A stretch of 64,000 bases of DNA from Colwellia sp. BRX10-3. Lineage in GTDB: Bacteria > Pseudomonadota > Gammaproteobacteria > Enterobacterales > Alteromonadaceae. The stretch is from positions 868,001 through 932,000 of the forward strand of contig NZ_JACGWA010000001.1 of assembly GCF_014077505.1 (NCBI RefSeq). Direction: 5' to 3'. The notes under the pieces are model-generated. The model saw only the letters and a program-made list of their open reading frames with translations. It searched no databases and was not told where the DNA came from. The stretch's first letter is position 1. Every line of letters starts with the position of its first letter. Made by a program: the position numbers and the translations under genes. Positions 1 through 7,984 of this stretch are shown one piece after another.

Positions 1-1095
1 TTGCTCGCTAATGGTTTTGGTGGTTTAGAGCACAAAAACTCTACCATTTTACAGGCGGGTCGCTTCGATTTGTCCAACCCACAACAATCATCAACTGAGC
101 GCACTGAAGACTATAGAACCTTCTTAAGTCTGTGCTCGCATGAATATTTTCATGCCTGGAATGTTTGTCGAATAAAACCAAAAGAATTTATCCCTTACGA
201 TTTAAAACAAGAAAGCTACACCAAGCAATTATGGGCTTTCGAGGGCATTACCTCTTACTACGATGACTTTTCACTTTTCCGCACAGGTTTAATTAACTTC
301 GATGAGTATTTGGCAATAATAGCGAAAAATTCTACTCGAGTTAATCGCGGCGTTGGGGAATTAAAACAAAGTATAACCGCTTCAAGTTTTGACGCTTGGA
401 CTAAGTTTTATCAACAAGGTCCAGATGCCGTAAACAATATTGTCAGTTACTACGCCAAAGGGGCGATTATTGCTTTATGGTTAGATTTAACCATTCGCAG
501 CAAATCAAATAACCAATATAGTTTAGATACCTTGATGCGAGAATTATGGATCCATTTTGGTCGTACTAATATCGGCACCCGTGAAGACGATTTTATCAAC
601 ATTGCTAACGTGCTTTGCGGTGAAGATATTTCATCAACATTTAAACACTATTTATATAGCAACGAGCGCATAGATTTAACCGCAGATCTGGCAAATTATG
701 GTGTCGAACTACAAAAACAAAAATTCAAAAAATTAAACAGTTTAGAAACGACTTCTGCATCGCATTACCACGCTTACTTAGGCGCACAATATAAAGCACA
801 AGCATTTGGACTAGTAATCACTCAAGTGCTTGAAAAATCGCCGGCCGCAAATGCGGGATTAGCCGTAAACGATATTCTAATCGCGGTAGATAAAGTTAAA
901 GTTACTGAACAGTCAATACAAGCTTTGCTTGATCATCTACCGGCCAACAGTGAACTAATTTGTCACTTCTTTAGAGACGATCAATTGCTAACATCAACAT
1001 TGAAAGTCATTGACTCACCTTTAGCTGGCATCGCGTTTAAAGTCGTTGATGAAAACTTAGTCAAACGCTGGCAGGATATTATATCAATCGAGTAA
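1..1095 (+). CDS. M61 family glycyl aminopeptidase with PDZ domain (5' end missing)
   Basis: This is the C-terminal part of a zinc metallopeptidase of the M61 family. The zinc motif HEYFH followed by AWN is at residues 47-51 of the visible part, and the likely third ligand is Glu81 in the FEGITSYY segment. A PDZ-like domain occupies about residues 255-364 and contains the EKSPAANAGL and GDxLIAVD-like patterns. Family members are usually near 600 residues, so about 200 N-terminal residues lie outside the window; the TTG at base 1 is not a real start. The family removes N-terminal residues, often Gly or Ala, from peptides. The family call is firm; the substrate is unknown. Confidence 0.88.
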   Translation: MLANGFGGLEHKNSTILQAGRFDLSNPQQSSTERTEDYRTFLSLCSHEYFHAWNVCRIKPKEFIPYDLKQESYTKQLWAFEGITSYYDDFSLFRTGLINFDEYLAIIAKNSTRVNRGVGELKQSITASSFDAWTKFYQQGPDAVNNIVSYYAKGAIIALWLDLTIRSKSNNQYSLDTLMRELWIHFGRTNIGTREDDFINIANVLCGEDISSTFKHYLYSNERIDLTADLANYGVELQKQKFKKLNSLETTSASHYHAYLGAQYKAQAFGLVITQVLEKSPAANAGLAVNDILIAVDKVKVTEQSIQALLDHLPANSELICHFFRDDQLLTSTLKVIDSPLAGIAFKVVDENLVKRWQDIISIE

Positions 1096-1237
1096 ATTTG
1101 CTTTGTAAACTAAAGCGTACGTAATTGCTGACAACATTTAGCAACTAAACTAACTGGAAAATTAGGGTGCATTATCGAGTTATGGTAAAAATTACCTCAT
1201 TCGAGATTCGCTCATTTATAATTTAAGTAATAACACT

Positions 1238-1771
1238 ATGATTAATTTAAAACGCTTCCACCATGTGGCTTATCGATGTAAAGACGCCAAAGAAACGGTT
1301 GATTGGTATAAAAAACATTTAAATATGGAACTCACTGTCGCCATTGCAGAAAACGAGGTGCCATCAACAAAAGCGCCAGATCCTTATATGCATATATTTT
1401 TAGACGCTGGCATGGGCAATGTTTTGGCATTTTTTGAAATTCCCAATTCTCCTGACATGGGCCGCGATGAAAACACGCCACAATGGGTACAACATATTGC
1501 CTTAGAAGTTGAAGACTTTGACGCCTTAGTTTCAGCAAAAAGCGATTTACAAGCACATGGGTTAGACGTTTTAGGTCCGGTAAATCATGGTGTGTTTAAA
1601 TCTATTTATTTCTTTGATCCTAATGGTCATCGCTTAGAATTAGCGGCAAATACCGGTACGGTTGAACAGTATGCTGAACTTAAACGAGTTGCACCATTGA
1701 TGGTTGAAGAATGGTCGAAAACTAAAAAAGCACCCACACATGCCGCTTGGTTGCATCAACAAGACGATTAA
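1238..1771 (+). CDS. VOC (glyoxalase/dioxygenase superfamily) protein
   Basis: A 177-residue protein with two VOC modules. The N-terminal part has RFHHVAYRCKDA, as expected for a first metal-ligand His. The later pieces HIALEVEDFDAL and FFDPNGHRLELA carry a second His and a Glu typical of ring-cleaving dioxygenases and glyoxalases. This fits a metal-dependent VOC enzyme acting on a small molecule, but the substrate cannot be told. The ATG start has only a weak upstream Shine-Dalgarno sequence. It lies 142 bp after the M61 peptidase and is followed by an imperfect stem-loop at 1791-1824. Confidence 0.8.
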   Translation: MINLKRFHHVAYRCKDAKETVDWYKKHLNMELTVAIAENEVPSTKAPDPYMHIFLDAGMGNVLAFFEIPNSPDMGRDENTPQWVQHIALEVEDFDALVSAKSDLQAHGLDVLGPVNHGVFKSIYFFDPNGHRLELAANTGTVEQYAELKRVAPLMVEEWSKTKKAPTHAAWLHQQDD

Positions 1772-1790
1772 TGCACAAAATAGCGCTACA

Positions 1791-1824
1791 GCCCCTATTA
1801 ACGAAGAGCTTCGTAAATAAGGGC
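1791..1824 (+). terminator. Imperfect stem-loop after the VOC gene
   Basis: Arms 1791-1806 and 1809-1824 pair over 16 positions with two mismatches and a 2-nt apex. It sits 20 bp after the VOC stop codon. No T-run follows, so it may be an RNA-stabilising hairpin or a weak terminator. Confidence 0.35.
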
Positions 1825-2020
1825 AATAGAAAAACCACCTACACATTTAGCCTTTTTTGTAAGACATTGCCCATTAAAAATCAAAACTAAAAAATTAAAT
1901 TACATTTATTAACAAAATTATTACAATTAAAAACAATGACTTGCTGAATATTTGATTTTAGGGCAATAAACAATAGCAAAAACAGCTTGATGCATTACTA
2001 AACTAACGTAAAGTATGGGG
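1825..2020. other. Intergenic stretch upstream of the putative CsrB/C-type RNA
   Basis: AT-rich with no convincing ORF. A possible promoter for the RNA is TTGATG (1987-1992), a 16-nt spacer and TAAAGT (2009-2014), which would start transcription near 2021. I did not find a clear UvrY/GacA-type palindrome. Confidence 0.4.
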
Positions 2021-2021
2021 T

Positions 2022-2361
2022 AGCTACATAGATAGCACTACACAAAACGGATAATATTTGCACGGAAAGCCATAAGCGTTAATTTACGCAGCACATAATT
2101 TAAAATACGGATTGTTTACTTAAGCTCAGGATGAGTACTGAATATTTTGCCCAAGAGGGCATCAGGGATTGCTTAAAAAAGTGTCAGGACGACCGAAAAA
2201 AATATAATTTTGCACGGATATAATAATAATAAGATCAGAAATTGTCAGATTAACAGGGACTGTATCATAAGGTTAGGATAACCAATTAAGAATCGGAACT
2301 ATATATGTTGGCTTATGCCACATTCTTCTCCAAAAGCGACGCTAATAACGTCGCTTTTTTT
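2022..2361 (+). ncRNA. csrC: CsrB/CsrC-family regulatory RNA (predicted)
   Basis: A roughly 340-nt non-coding stretch with ten GGA motifs, at 2049, 2064, 2109, 2129, 2166, 2187, 2216, 2257, 2276 and 2295. Several sit in the loops of short perfect hairpins: CTC-AGGAT-GAG at 2125-2135, GTC-AGGAC-GAC at 2183-2193, ACAG-GGA-CTGT at 2253-2263 and GGTTA-GGA-TAACC at 2271-2283. It ends in a strong terminator. GGA-loop hairpins in series are the hallmark of CsrB/CsrC/RsmZ RNAs, which sequester the translational repressor CsrA. The place also fits: in E. coli csrC lies on the same strand directly upstream of yihI. The 5' end is uncertain (about 2020-2100). Confidence 0.75.
2332..2361 (+). terminator. 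Intrinsic terminator of the CsrB/C-type RNA
   Basis: Arms 2332-2341 (AAAAGCGACG) and 2349-2358 form a perfect 10-bp stem with a 7-nt loop, and T's run to 2361. No protein gene ends just upstream, so this supports a separate short transcript ending here, ahead of yihI. Confidence 0.85.
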
Positions 2362-2430
2362 CTTTCTATCGCTGTTTAGCGTGGAATGTCGTAAAATAGC
2401 CCTAATTGTTCATTATTTTAAGTTATTACT

Positions 2431-3003
2431 ATGTCTCGTACTAAAAAATCACGCAAACCGGGCACCGGCTCTATTGGCATCCTTAAAGATGACAAAAAAA
2501 AATTAGTAGAACCAAAACCTCGCCGAGCAAAGAAAACAAATGGCAACGAAGCGGGAAATCGCCAAAAAGAAGCCACGCCAAAAGCAATCAATGATCAAAA
2601 TTCAGCTAAAAACAAAGATCCACGTATTGGTAATAAAACTCCTATTGATTTAGGTAAAAAAGTTGCTGCGCCGATTAAAGTTAAACCCGCTAAAAAAGTT
2701 CAAGATAACTCACCTATAGCGGCAATTCGCGTTGTCGAAGTCAGTGAGACCTTAGAAGAACAACTAGGCCGTATCGAACAAGACCCTAGATTACTTGAAA
2801 TACTCGAAAAGCAAGATGCTGACGAAGCCTTAACGCCAGAAGACGTTATCTATTTCAATACGCTAATGGAACAACATGAAAAAATCAGTCTAGAGCTAGG
2901 TCTAGATGAAGAAGAAGAGATTGCTGCGCCTGCTAAAAAATCTGATTCTGAAGATGATCTCTGGGACAAGTTTGATAACAGTGATTTATCGAAATTTGAA
3001 TAG
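2431..3003 (+). CDS. yihI: YihI, activator of the GTPase Der
   Basis: A 190-residue highly charged protein. It starts SRTKKSRKPG and has a long Lys/Arg-rich disordered N-terminal half, then an acidic C-terminal part with LGRIEQDPRLLEILEKQDA and a run of Glu and Asp. This is the YihI layout. In E. coli YihI stimulates the GTPase activity of Der (EngA) and so influences 50S subunit assembly. The next gene starts 10 bp later, and hemN follows, as in other gammaproteobacteria. A longer ORF reading into another frame at 2315-2506 is a shadow. Confidence 0.9.
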   Translation: MSRTKKSRKPGTGSIGILKDDKKKLVEPKPRRAKKTNGNEAGNRQKEATPKAINDQNSAKNKDPRIGNKTPIDLGKKVAAPIKVKPAKKVQDNSPIAAIRVVEVSETLEEQLGRIEQDPRLLEILEKQDADEALTPEDVIYFNTLMEQHEKISLELGLDEEEEIAAPAKKSDSEDDLWDKFDNSDLSKFE

Positions 3004-3012
3004 GTAACTTTA

Positions 3013-3513
3013 ATGCTATCAAATCCTTGGATATACCTAACATTATTAGCCATTGTAATTATTGGCGTGTTAGCAGCAATAGCCACTAAGCTCTTGCGCC
3101 AGTTGAAACAACAAACACTTGAGCAAGCGCAAGCAAAGGCCGCTCAACAGCAAGCATTGCAGCAACATGATAAAAAAATAATCTCCAGTGTTATTATTAT
3201 TGTGCGCGCAATGAAAGAAGAGCAATGCGATATTGCAGAAGGCTGTTGGCGCTTAAGTGTATTGCTGGATTCATTGAAGTTAAGCCAAGATTTAAATGTG
3301 CAATTTCCAGCCGTATTCGAGTTTTATGAAGCCATAAAGCACATGCCGATTCTAGCCGCACGTAAAAAGCTAGATAAACAATCTCGTATGAAACTAGATT
3401 TTGAGCGCATGAAACTTGAATCAGAAATGGCAGAAGATATTCGTCGAGATATCGAATTACTTCACCAATACGCTAATGAACGTAATAGCATGCTGAGTGA
3501 ATCCTCCGCTTAA
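3013..3513 (+). CDS. DUF2489 family membrane-anchored protein
   Basis: A 166-residue protein with one N-terminal membrane segment (about residues 6-28, LTLLAIVIIGVLAAIA), then a Gln/Ala-rich coiled-coil stretch and a soluble helical domain containing EEQCDIAEGCWRLSVLLD. It matches the DUF2489 proteins found between yihI and hemN in Vibrio and Shewanella. The function is unknown. It lies 10 bp after yihI and is probably co-transcribed with it. Confidence 0.78.
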   Translation: MLSNPWIYLTLLAIVIIGVLAAIATKLLRQLKQQTLEQAQAKAAQQQALQQHDKKIISSVIIIVRAMKEEQCDIAEGCWRLSVLLDSLKLSQDLNVQFPAVFEFYEAIKHMPILAARKKLDKQSRMKLDFERMKLESEMAEDIRRDIELLHQYANERNSMLSESSA

Positions 3514-3600
3514 ATTATTTTTATGAAATAAATTATAATGGTTAACACAACAGCTTAAATAAGCACTAAACCAGAGGTTCAATCAAAAAAGTCATCATGA

Positions 3601-3640
3601 AGCCGCGTAAAAATTGAGCTTGATCAATGTTTACGCGGCT
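3601..3640 (+). promoter_or_regulatory. FNR-like box nested in a concentric inverted repeat, upstream of hemN
   Basis: TTGAGCTTGATCAA at 3614-3627 matches the FNR consensus TTGAT-N4-ATCAA at 9 of 10 fixed positions. It sits exactly at the centre of an 11-bp perfect inverted repeat (AGCCGCGTAAA at 3601-3611, its complement at 3630-3640); both dyads share the centre 3620.5. A perfect TATAAT lies at 3649-3654, so the site would be centred near -41 of a start at about 3661. That is the class II activator position used by FNR. Oxygen-independent HemN is a known FNR target in E. coli. Confidence 0.75.
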
Positions 3641-3648
3641 AGTTTATC

Positions 3649-3654
3649 TATAAT
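3649..3654 (+). promoter_or_regulatory. -10 element of the hemN promoter
   Basis: Perfect TATAAT, 29 bp before the hemN ATG. There is no good -35 element; the FNR-like box overlaps that position, as expected for an activator-dependent promoter. Confidence 0.7.
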
Positions 3655-3682
3655 AGCGTAAAATGGATAAGCGGGAAGACTC

Positions 3683-5053
3683 ATGCCAGTAACTCAATTT
3701 TTTGATAGTGCATTATTACAGAAATATAACACCAGTGGTCCTCGATATACTTCATATCCAACTGCCTTAGAGTTTCATGAACAATTTAAACATGAACATT
3801 TAGTGCAAGCTGTTGCTGACTCACCAAACCGTGAATTGTCTATATACGTGCATATTCCTTTTTGTCATAGTCTTTGTTATTACTGTGGTTGTAATAAAGT
3901 TGTCACTCGCCATCGCGATAAAGCAGATACTTATCTTGAGTTTCTTGCACAAGAAATTTCCTCCAGAGCGCCATTATTTAAAGACTTCACCGTTAAACAA
4001 TTACATTGGGGTGGCGGTACGCCTAGCTTTTTACGGCACAAACAAATAACTAAGCTAGTTGCACTGTTAAAAGAGCAGTTTACCTTTGCAGCGCAAGTAG
4101 AAATGAGTATTGAAATAGACCCGCGTGAAATAGAAATGAACCTAGCTGAACACCTTTATAGTTTAGGTTTTAATCGCTTAAGTATCGGCGTGCAAGATAT
4201 TGATGAAAAAGTCCAAAAAACTATTAACCGAGTACAATCTACTGAATTTATTGAAAACTTTATTGCCCATGCTAAACAAGTTGGCTTCAAATCCATTAAC
4301 ATCGACTTGATTTACGGTCTACCACATCAAAATATAGAAACTTTCACTCGCACCCTAAACAAAGCCCATGAGATGGATGTGGATCGCATTTCATTGTTTA
4401 GTTATGCCCACATTCCTGCTCGCTTTGCCGCTCAACGTAAACTCAAAGATGAATGGTTACCCAGCGTAGATGAGAAGTTCGCTTTAATGAAACTTGCCAT
4501 TGAAAAACTCTGCGATTTTGGCTACGACTTCATCGGTATGGATCACTTTGCAAAGCCTGAAGATGAATTATCGATTGCCCAAAAATCAGGTCATTTACAC
4601 CGAAACTTTCAAGGTTACACCACCAAAGGCAGTTGCGACTTACTCGGCTTAGGCGTATCGTCAATTAGTGCTATTGGTAACAGTTTTAGTCAAAACACCA
4701 AAGATTTACAAGACTATTACAAAGCTATTGAAACTCATGGGCATGCTCACGTAAAAGGCGTAAGCTTAACTCAAGACGATATTATTCGTGGTGAAGTTAT
4801 TCGCGAACTAATGTGTAATCTTTATGTCGACAAAAATAAAATTAGCGAGAAGTTTGCGATTAATTTTGATGAATATTTTGCTGAAGATTTACCCTTACTC
4901 CAAACCTTCATTAATGACGGATTAATGAGCGACACAGCCGATGAAATCCGCGTCGATCAAAAAGCTAGATTGTTAATACGTAATATATGCATGAGCTTTG
5001 ATGCGCACATGAAACAACATTTAAACCAACAGCGCTTTTCACGGGTAATTTAA
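3683..5053 (+). CDS. hemN: Oxygen-independent coproporphyrinogen III dehydrogenase
   Basis: A 456-residue radical SAM enzyme; the E. coli protein is 457. It converts coproporphyrinogen III to protoporphyrinogen IX without oxygen in haem synthesis. The iron-sulfur and SAM motif CHSLCYYCGC (CxxxCxxC-x-C) is near residue 60. HWGGGTPSFL, the SIEIDPRE segment and GVQDIDEKVQKTINR follow, all typical of HemN rather than of HemW. The N-terminal YNTSGPRYTSYPTALEF is also diagnostic. The Shine-Dalgarno GGGAAG lies at 3673-3678, and the upstream region carries an FNR-like site. It converges on the DUF1285 gene. Confidence 0.97.
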   Translation: MPVTQFFDSALLQKYNTSGPRYTSYPTALEFHEQFKHEHLVQAVADSPNRELSIYVHIPFCHSLCYYCGCNKVVTRHRDKADTYLEFLAQEISSRAPLFKDFTVKQLHWGGGTPSFLRHKQITKLVALLKEQFTFAAQVEMSIEIDPREIEMNLAEHLYSLGFNRLSIGVQDIDEKVQKTINRVQSTEFIENFIAHAKQVGFKSINIDLIYGLPHQNIETFTRTLNKAHEMDVDRISLFSYAHIPARFAAQRKLKDEWLPSVDEKFALMKLAIEKLCDFGYDFIGMDHFAKPEDELSIAQKSGHLHRNFQGYTTKGSCDLLGLGVSSISAIGNSFSQNTKDLQDYYKAIETHGHAHVKGVSLTQDDIIRGEVIRELMCNLYVDKNKISEKFAINFDEYFAEDLPLLQTFINDGLMSDTADEIRVDQKARLLIRNICMSFDAHMKQHLNQQRFSRVI

Positions 5054-5054
5054 A

Positions 5055-5603
5055 TTAGCTTTCAAGTTGCCCTAAACTAAATCGATGTTCGGCACTGAAG
5101 AATACCATTTCAGTGCCTTTGCCTATGTCATCTTCACTGGCTAAATCTACCCATTGATAATAAACATTACGATGCACCTTAGCCTGCAAATTTCGTCTAA
5201 CCGTGACATATAAGCCACCATCTTCGGTAATTTCTAATGGGTGATCAGCATTTAAGATAAAACTGTCATCTAAATTAGTGGTAACTTCCATACTGGTTTT
5301 CTTGTCATCTAACCATTGCCATTGTGTTAAAATAAAGGGGGCGTCTTCAACAATAATACCAACCTTCTCTACAGGTGTTACTAAAAAGTATTTATCATCT
5401 TCTTTTTTTAAAACCGACGCGAATAGCTTAACCAAAGACAAGCGTTTAAAAACAGTGCCATTATAAAACCAACTACCATCTAGCTTTATTTCTAAATCGA
5501 TATCACCACAAAAAGGTGGATCCCATAATTCAACCGGTGGCATTTTTTTACCATCACCTTGCTGAGTATCAGAAATTTGTGCAGAAATTTTCTCTAATGA
5601 CAT
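5055..5603 (-). CDS. DUF1285 family protein
   Basis: A 182-residue soluble protein from the ATG at 5603; the frame can be extended to a TTG at 5612. Recognised by PPVELWDPPFCGDIDLEIKLDGSWFYNGT-type segments and by YFLVTPVEKVGIIVEDAPF, which are characteristic of DUF1285. The family has no established function. It converges on hemN with 1 bp between the stops. Confidence 0.82.
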   Translation of the reverse strand: MSLEKISAQISDTQQGDGKKMPPVELWDPPFCGDIDLEIKLDGSWFYNGTVFKRLSLVKLFASVLKKEDDKYFLVTPVEKVGIIVEDAPFILTQWQWLDDKKTSMEVTTNLDDSFILNADHPLEITEDGGLYVTVRRNLQAKVHRNVYYQWVDLASEDDIGKGTEMVFFSAEHRFSLGQLES

Positions 5604-5930
5604 AATTATCAACTTAAATGGGTAGCGTTACCTAATGGTAGCAAGTTAACAGGTAAACTTAAAATAGACCGATCAAAAAGCGTTTTATCTGCTCATGTAA
5701 AAACCTAGTCTGCCGAACGTCGAGTGTATTAAAGCGATTAAGTTAGCCACCTTGCGTTATTATTCCTTTCGATGGGGAAGCAAATAAAAGTCATAGCATC
5801 TGAGCAGTATTAATAGACACCATAAAATTTAAGAAAAGTTACTCGAAAGACAATATTTTTCTTGTCAATCAACGCATAAATACAATATACTCCTCGCGCC
5901 TTACCACTAGGCGCTTCAAGTAATATCAGT
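5604..5930. other. Gap between the DUF1285 gene and tRNA-His
   Basis: No coding signal seen. It should hold the DUF1285 promoter. At its right end is a tRNA-type promoter: TTGTCA at 5862-5867, an 18-nt spacer and TATACT at 5886-5891, then a GC-rich CTCGCGCC discriminator typical of stringently controlled stable-RNA promoters. Confidence 0.6.
5862..5891 (+). promoter_or_regulatory. Promoter of tRNA-His
   Basis: TTGTCA and TATACT with an 18-nt spacer, about 40 bp before the mature tRNA. The GC-rich discriminator after the -10 element suggests ppGpp-sensitive control. Confidence 0.65.
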
Positions 5931-5931
5931 G

Positions 5932-6007
5932 GTGGCTATAGCTCAGTTGGTAGAGCCCCGGATTGTGATTCCGGTTGTCGAGGGTTCAAGTCCCTTTAGC
6001 CACCCCA
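5932..6007 (+). tRNA. tRNA-His (GTG anticodon)
   Basis: A complete cloverleaf. The acceptor GTGGCTA pairs with TAGCCAC, the D arm has GCTCAGTTGGTAGAGC, the anticodon arm CCGGATTGTGATTCCGG has GTG at 5965-5967, and the T arm has GGGTTCAAGTCCC. CCA is encoded. The base before position 1 is G (5931) and the discriminator is C, giving the extra G-1:C73 pair that identifies tRNA-His. Confidence 0.97.
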
Positions 6008-6589
6008 TTCTTCCCCTTTAGATTCAAAGCCTCTGGGCAATCACCTACTATAATTAGCACTTTCTGATGAATGCTCCTGTGCATATTCTGTGAGTATTTG
6101 AAGCTAATTATGTCTAATTACTTACACGTATATCCAACTTCCAGCTCATATATTCAACATCGACCGGAACTGATTAACTTTGCCTGTTTAGGGACTTTAC
6201 TGTCTATTTCCTGTGCTTTTTACTGAAAAGTGAAAAATTGGTTAAAATTTGACATTAGCTTTTCAGTAAATAAAGACAACTTAGAGCCCAAAGCAGTTAT
6301 AAGCTTTTGTTAATAACACGATCATAATTAGACCATTAATAGCTAAAATTTTCTGAAGGTTCGTAGGGCATGCTTATGCTCATTGCTGCCGTTGAAGTTT
6401 TATCGGCAGCTTGATAAGTGGTTAAGACGTACCTTCCTCCACTTAATATAGAATATTTTGTAGTCCGTGCACCTAACCATTACTATCAACATTGCACTGG
6501 ATACTAGTTATAAAATGCGTTGCCTAGGTATATTTCTAGGGGCAGAAGATGAGGGTGCTAATACAAGAAGATAACAATGAGAACCTTAA
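6008..6589. other. Long gap after tRNA-His
   Basis: No convincing gene. The only structure I see is a 12-bp inverted repeat, TTTACTGAAAAG at 6219-6230 and its complement at 6259-6270, with a 28-nt spacer. Confidence 0.5.
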
Positions 6590-6627
6590 AATATAATAGG
6601 GAGCGATGGTCTGCTCCCTATTATATT
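6590..6627 (-). terminator. Strong stem-loop terminator ending the minus-strand envelope operon
   Basis: A perfect 15-bp inverted repeat (6590-6604 and 6613-6627) with an 8-nt loop. It starts 6 bp past the stop codon of the last operon gene and is followed on the minus strand by TTTTAAGG. It could work from either side. Confidence 0.8.
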
Positions 6628-6633
6628 ATGACT

Positions 6634-7974
6634 CTATTGCACGCTATAAACAGCGTTGCCGTTCCCATCATCAGCTACAGTCACTTCAAACATGATTTCT
6701 GGGTTGTCATTACCACTGCTGCCTTCAGACTGTTCAAGAGTCAGTTCTCGTGGTGTGATTGTTCTGCCATCACCAAGGAATATAGTCACTTTTGCAGTTT
6801 CTGGAGCACTTCCGCTATAGTAATTAACACCAATTTTGTATGTCCCAACATTAACGCTTTCGCATGATACTGTATAGTTTTCAGGTCCTTCCCCATTTAC
6901 ATCATCGACATCAAGTATTCCATCGTCACCTGTTTTATTCGAATAATAAACATGCTCGCCATTTGGTTCATACGCATGCAAATCAACATCAGGTTGGTCC
7001 CCCCATGATAATGATGCACGGATAGAGCCTGTTCCTGCAATTTGAACTGGGAAAGGTGTATCCGTTGCGAGACGGGTTAAGTTGGTGTCAATAACCTCCC
7101 TCGATGCTAAACGCGTATCCCAATAGTCTTCAATAATTAAATGGTTTGATATTGATCGAAAATCCCCTCCTAAAAAGTCGGGGAGAATACTTGGGTCGTT
7201 ATCTATATTGCTCGGTAATACATTTTCAATTAAGCGCAGGCCACCAATGACCCTATCATCATCTGCTGTAACATAGCTCGCACCATCTACAGTTGAGGCT
7301 GCTGGGTTTGCCACACCAAAGTAGTCAATGCTTTCTGCTCTATCCCGCTGGCGGGCTTTAACAGAAGTTACAGCAGTGTTGGTGAATAAGTTACCTTGGC
7401 TGTGTGGCATAATAAGAACACGTTTTCCAGACAATAGGTCAGCCTCATAAAGTCCTACATGCTCAGAGTTTACAGTAAGACGATCTGAAATTGCTTCTAC
7501 TGATGCTTGAGTCATTGATTCACCCAGTTCTTCAAGTAAGGTATCTGTAAATACGGCAAGAGCGCTTGGCGTGAGACGAACCGCCAATACTGCGCGGATC
7601 GCATCGTTATCAAGACCCGAAGAAATAAGTTCGTAGATTTGATATCCATTAATTCCATCTGCTCCATCTTCGTCCATTTTCTGTTGCAGAACTTGTGTAA
7701 TGTCAGTGAGAGCACCTTGCGAGTAATTATAGGCATCGGAGAATTCATAAGAAGAATTTTCATGAAGAGACTCAAATTGACTTTTATAGGCATTTTTCAT
7801 TTTTTTAGCCATAAATTTCGCGGCAAATGGCGATGTTAGAATGCCGTTTGCGAAATAAAACGCTGTTTTTTTATCAGACTCGTTTGTGTCAATACAACCG
7901 TTTAGCATTGCAATTGATGGTGTACTTAAACTTGCACACAAAAATGCAGGAAACAATAATGATCTATTTTTCAT
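6634..7974 (-). CDS. Secreted alpha/beta-hydrolase-like protein with C-terminal beta domain
   Basis: 446 residues from the ATG at 7974, chosen because AAGGAT lies just upstream and a signal peptide (MKNRSLLFPAFLCASLSTPSIA) follows. The longer frame starts inside the preceding gene. The segment VLIMPHSQGNLF puts a Ser (about residue 192) in a nucleophile-elbow-like turn, as in lipases and other alpha/beta hydrolases. About residues 315-446 form a beta-rich module (SLSWGDQPDVDLHAYEPNGEH) resembling the YfaP/DUF2135 type of secreted domain. The substrate is unknown. It is the last gene of the run and starts 10 bp after the PKD lipoprotein gene. Confidence 0.6.
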   Translation of the reverse strand: MKNRSLLFPAFLCASLSTPSIAMLNGCIDTNESDKKTAFYFANGILTSPFAAKFMAKKMKNAYKSQFESLHENSSYEFSDAYNYSQGALTDITQVLQQKMDEDGADGINGYQIYELISSGLDNDAIRAVLAVRLTPSALAVFTDTLLEELGESMTQASVEAISDRLTVNSEHVGLYEADLLSGKRVLIMPHSQGNLFTNTAVTSVKARQRDRAESIDYFGVANPAASTVDGASYVTADDDRVIGGLRLIENVLPSNIDNDPSILPDFLGGDFRSISNHLIIEDYWDTRLASREVIDTNLTRLATDTPFPVQIAGTGSIRASLSWGDQPDVDLHAYEPNGEHVYYSNKTGDDGILDVDDVNGEGPENYTVSCESVNVGTYKIGVNYYSGSAPETAKVTIFLGDGRTITPRELTLEQSEGSSGNDNPEIMFEVTVADDGNGNAVYSVQ

Positions 7975-7984
7975 GATACTATCC

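Noticed and set aside
2315-2506. 63-codon ORF on the plus strand overlapping yihI
   Set aside because: It lies across the terminator at 2332-2361 and the first part of yihI in another frame, and its residues show no protein-like pattern.
6219-6270. 12-bp inverted repeat in the gap after tRNA-His, considered as an RNA terminator
   Set aside because: The 28-nt loop and lack of a T-run make it a poor terminator; no transcript start is evident upstream.
6577-6867. 96-codon plus-strand ORF
   Set aside because: It is antisense to the hydrolase-like gene and runs through the perfect terminator hairpin.
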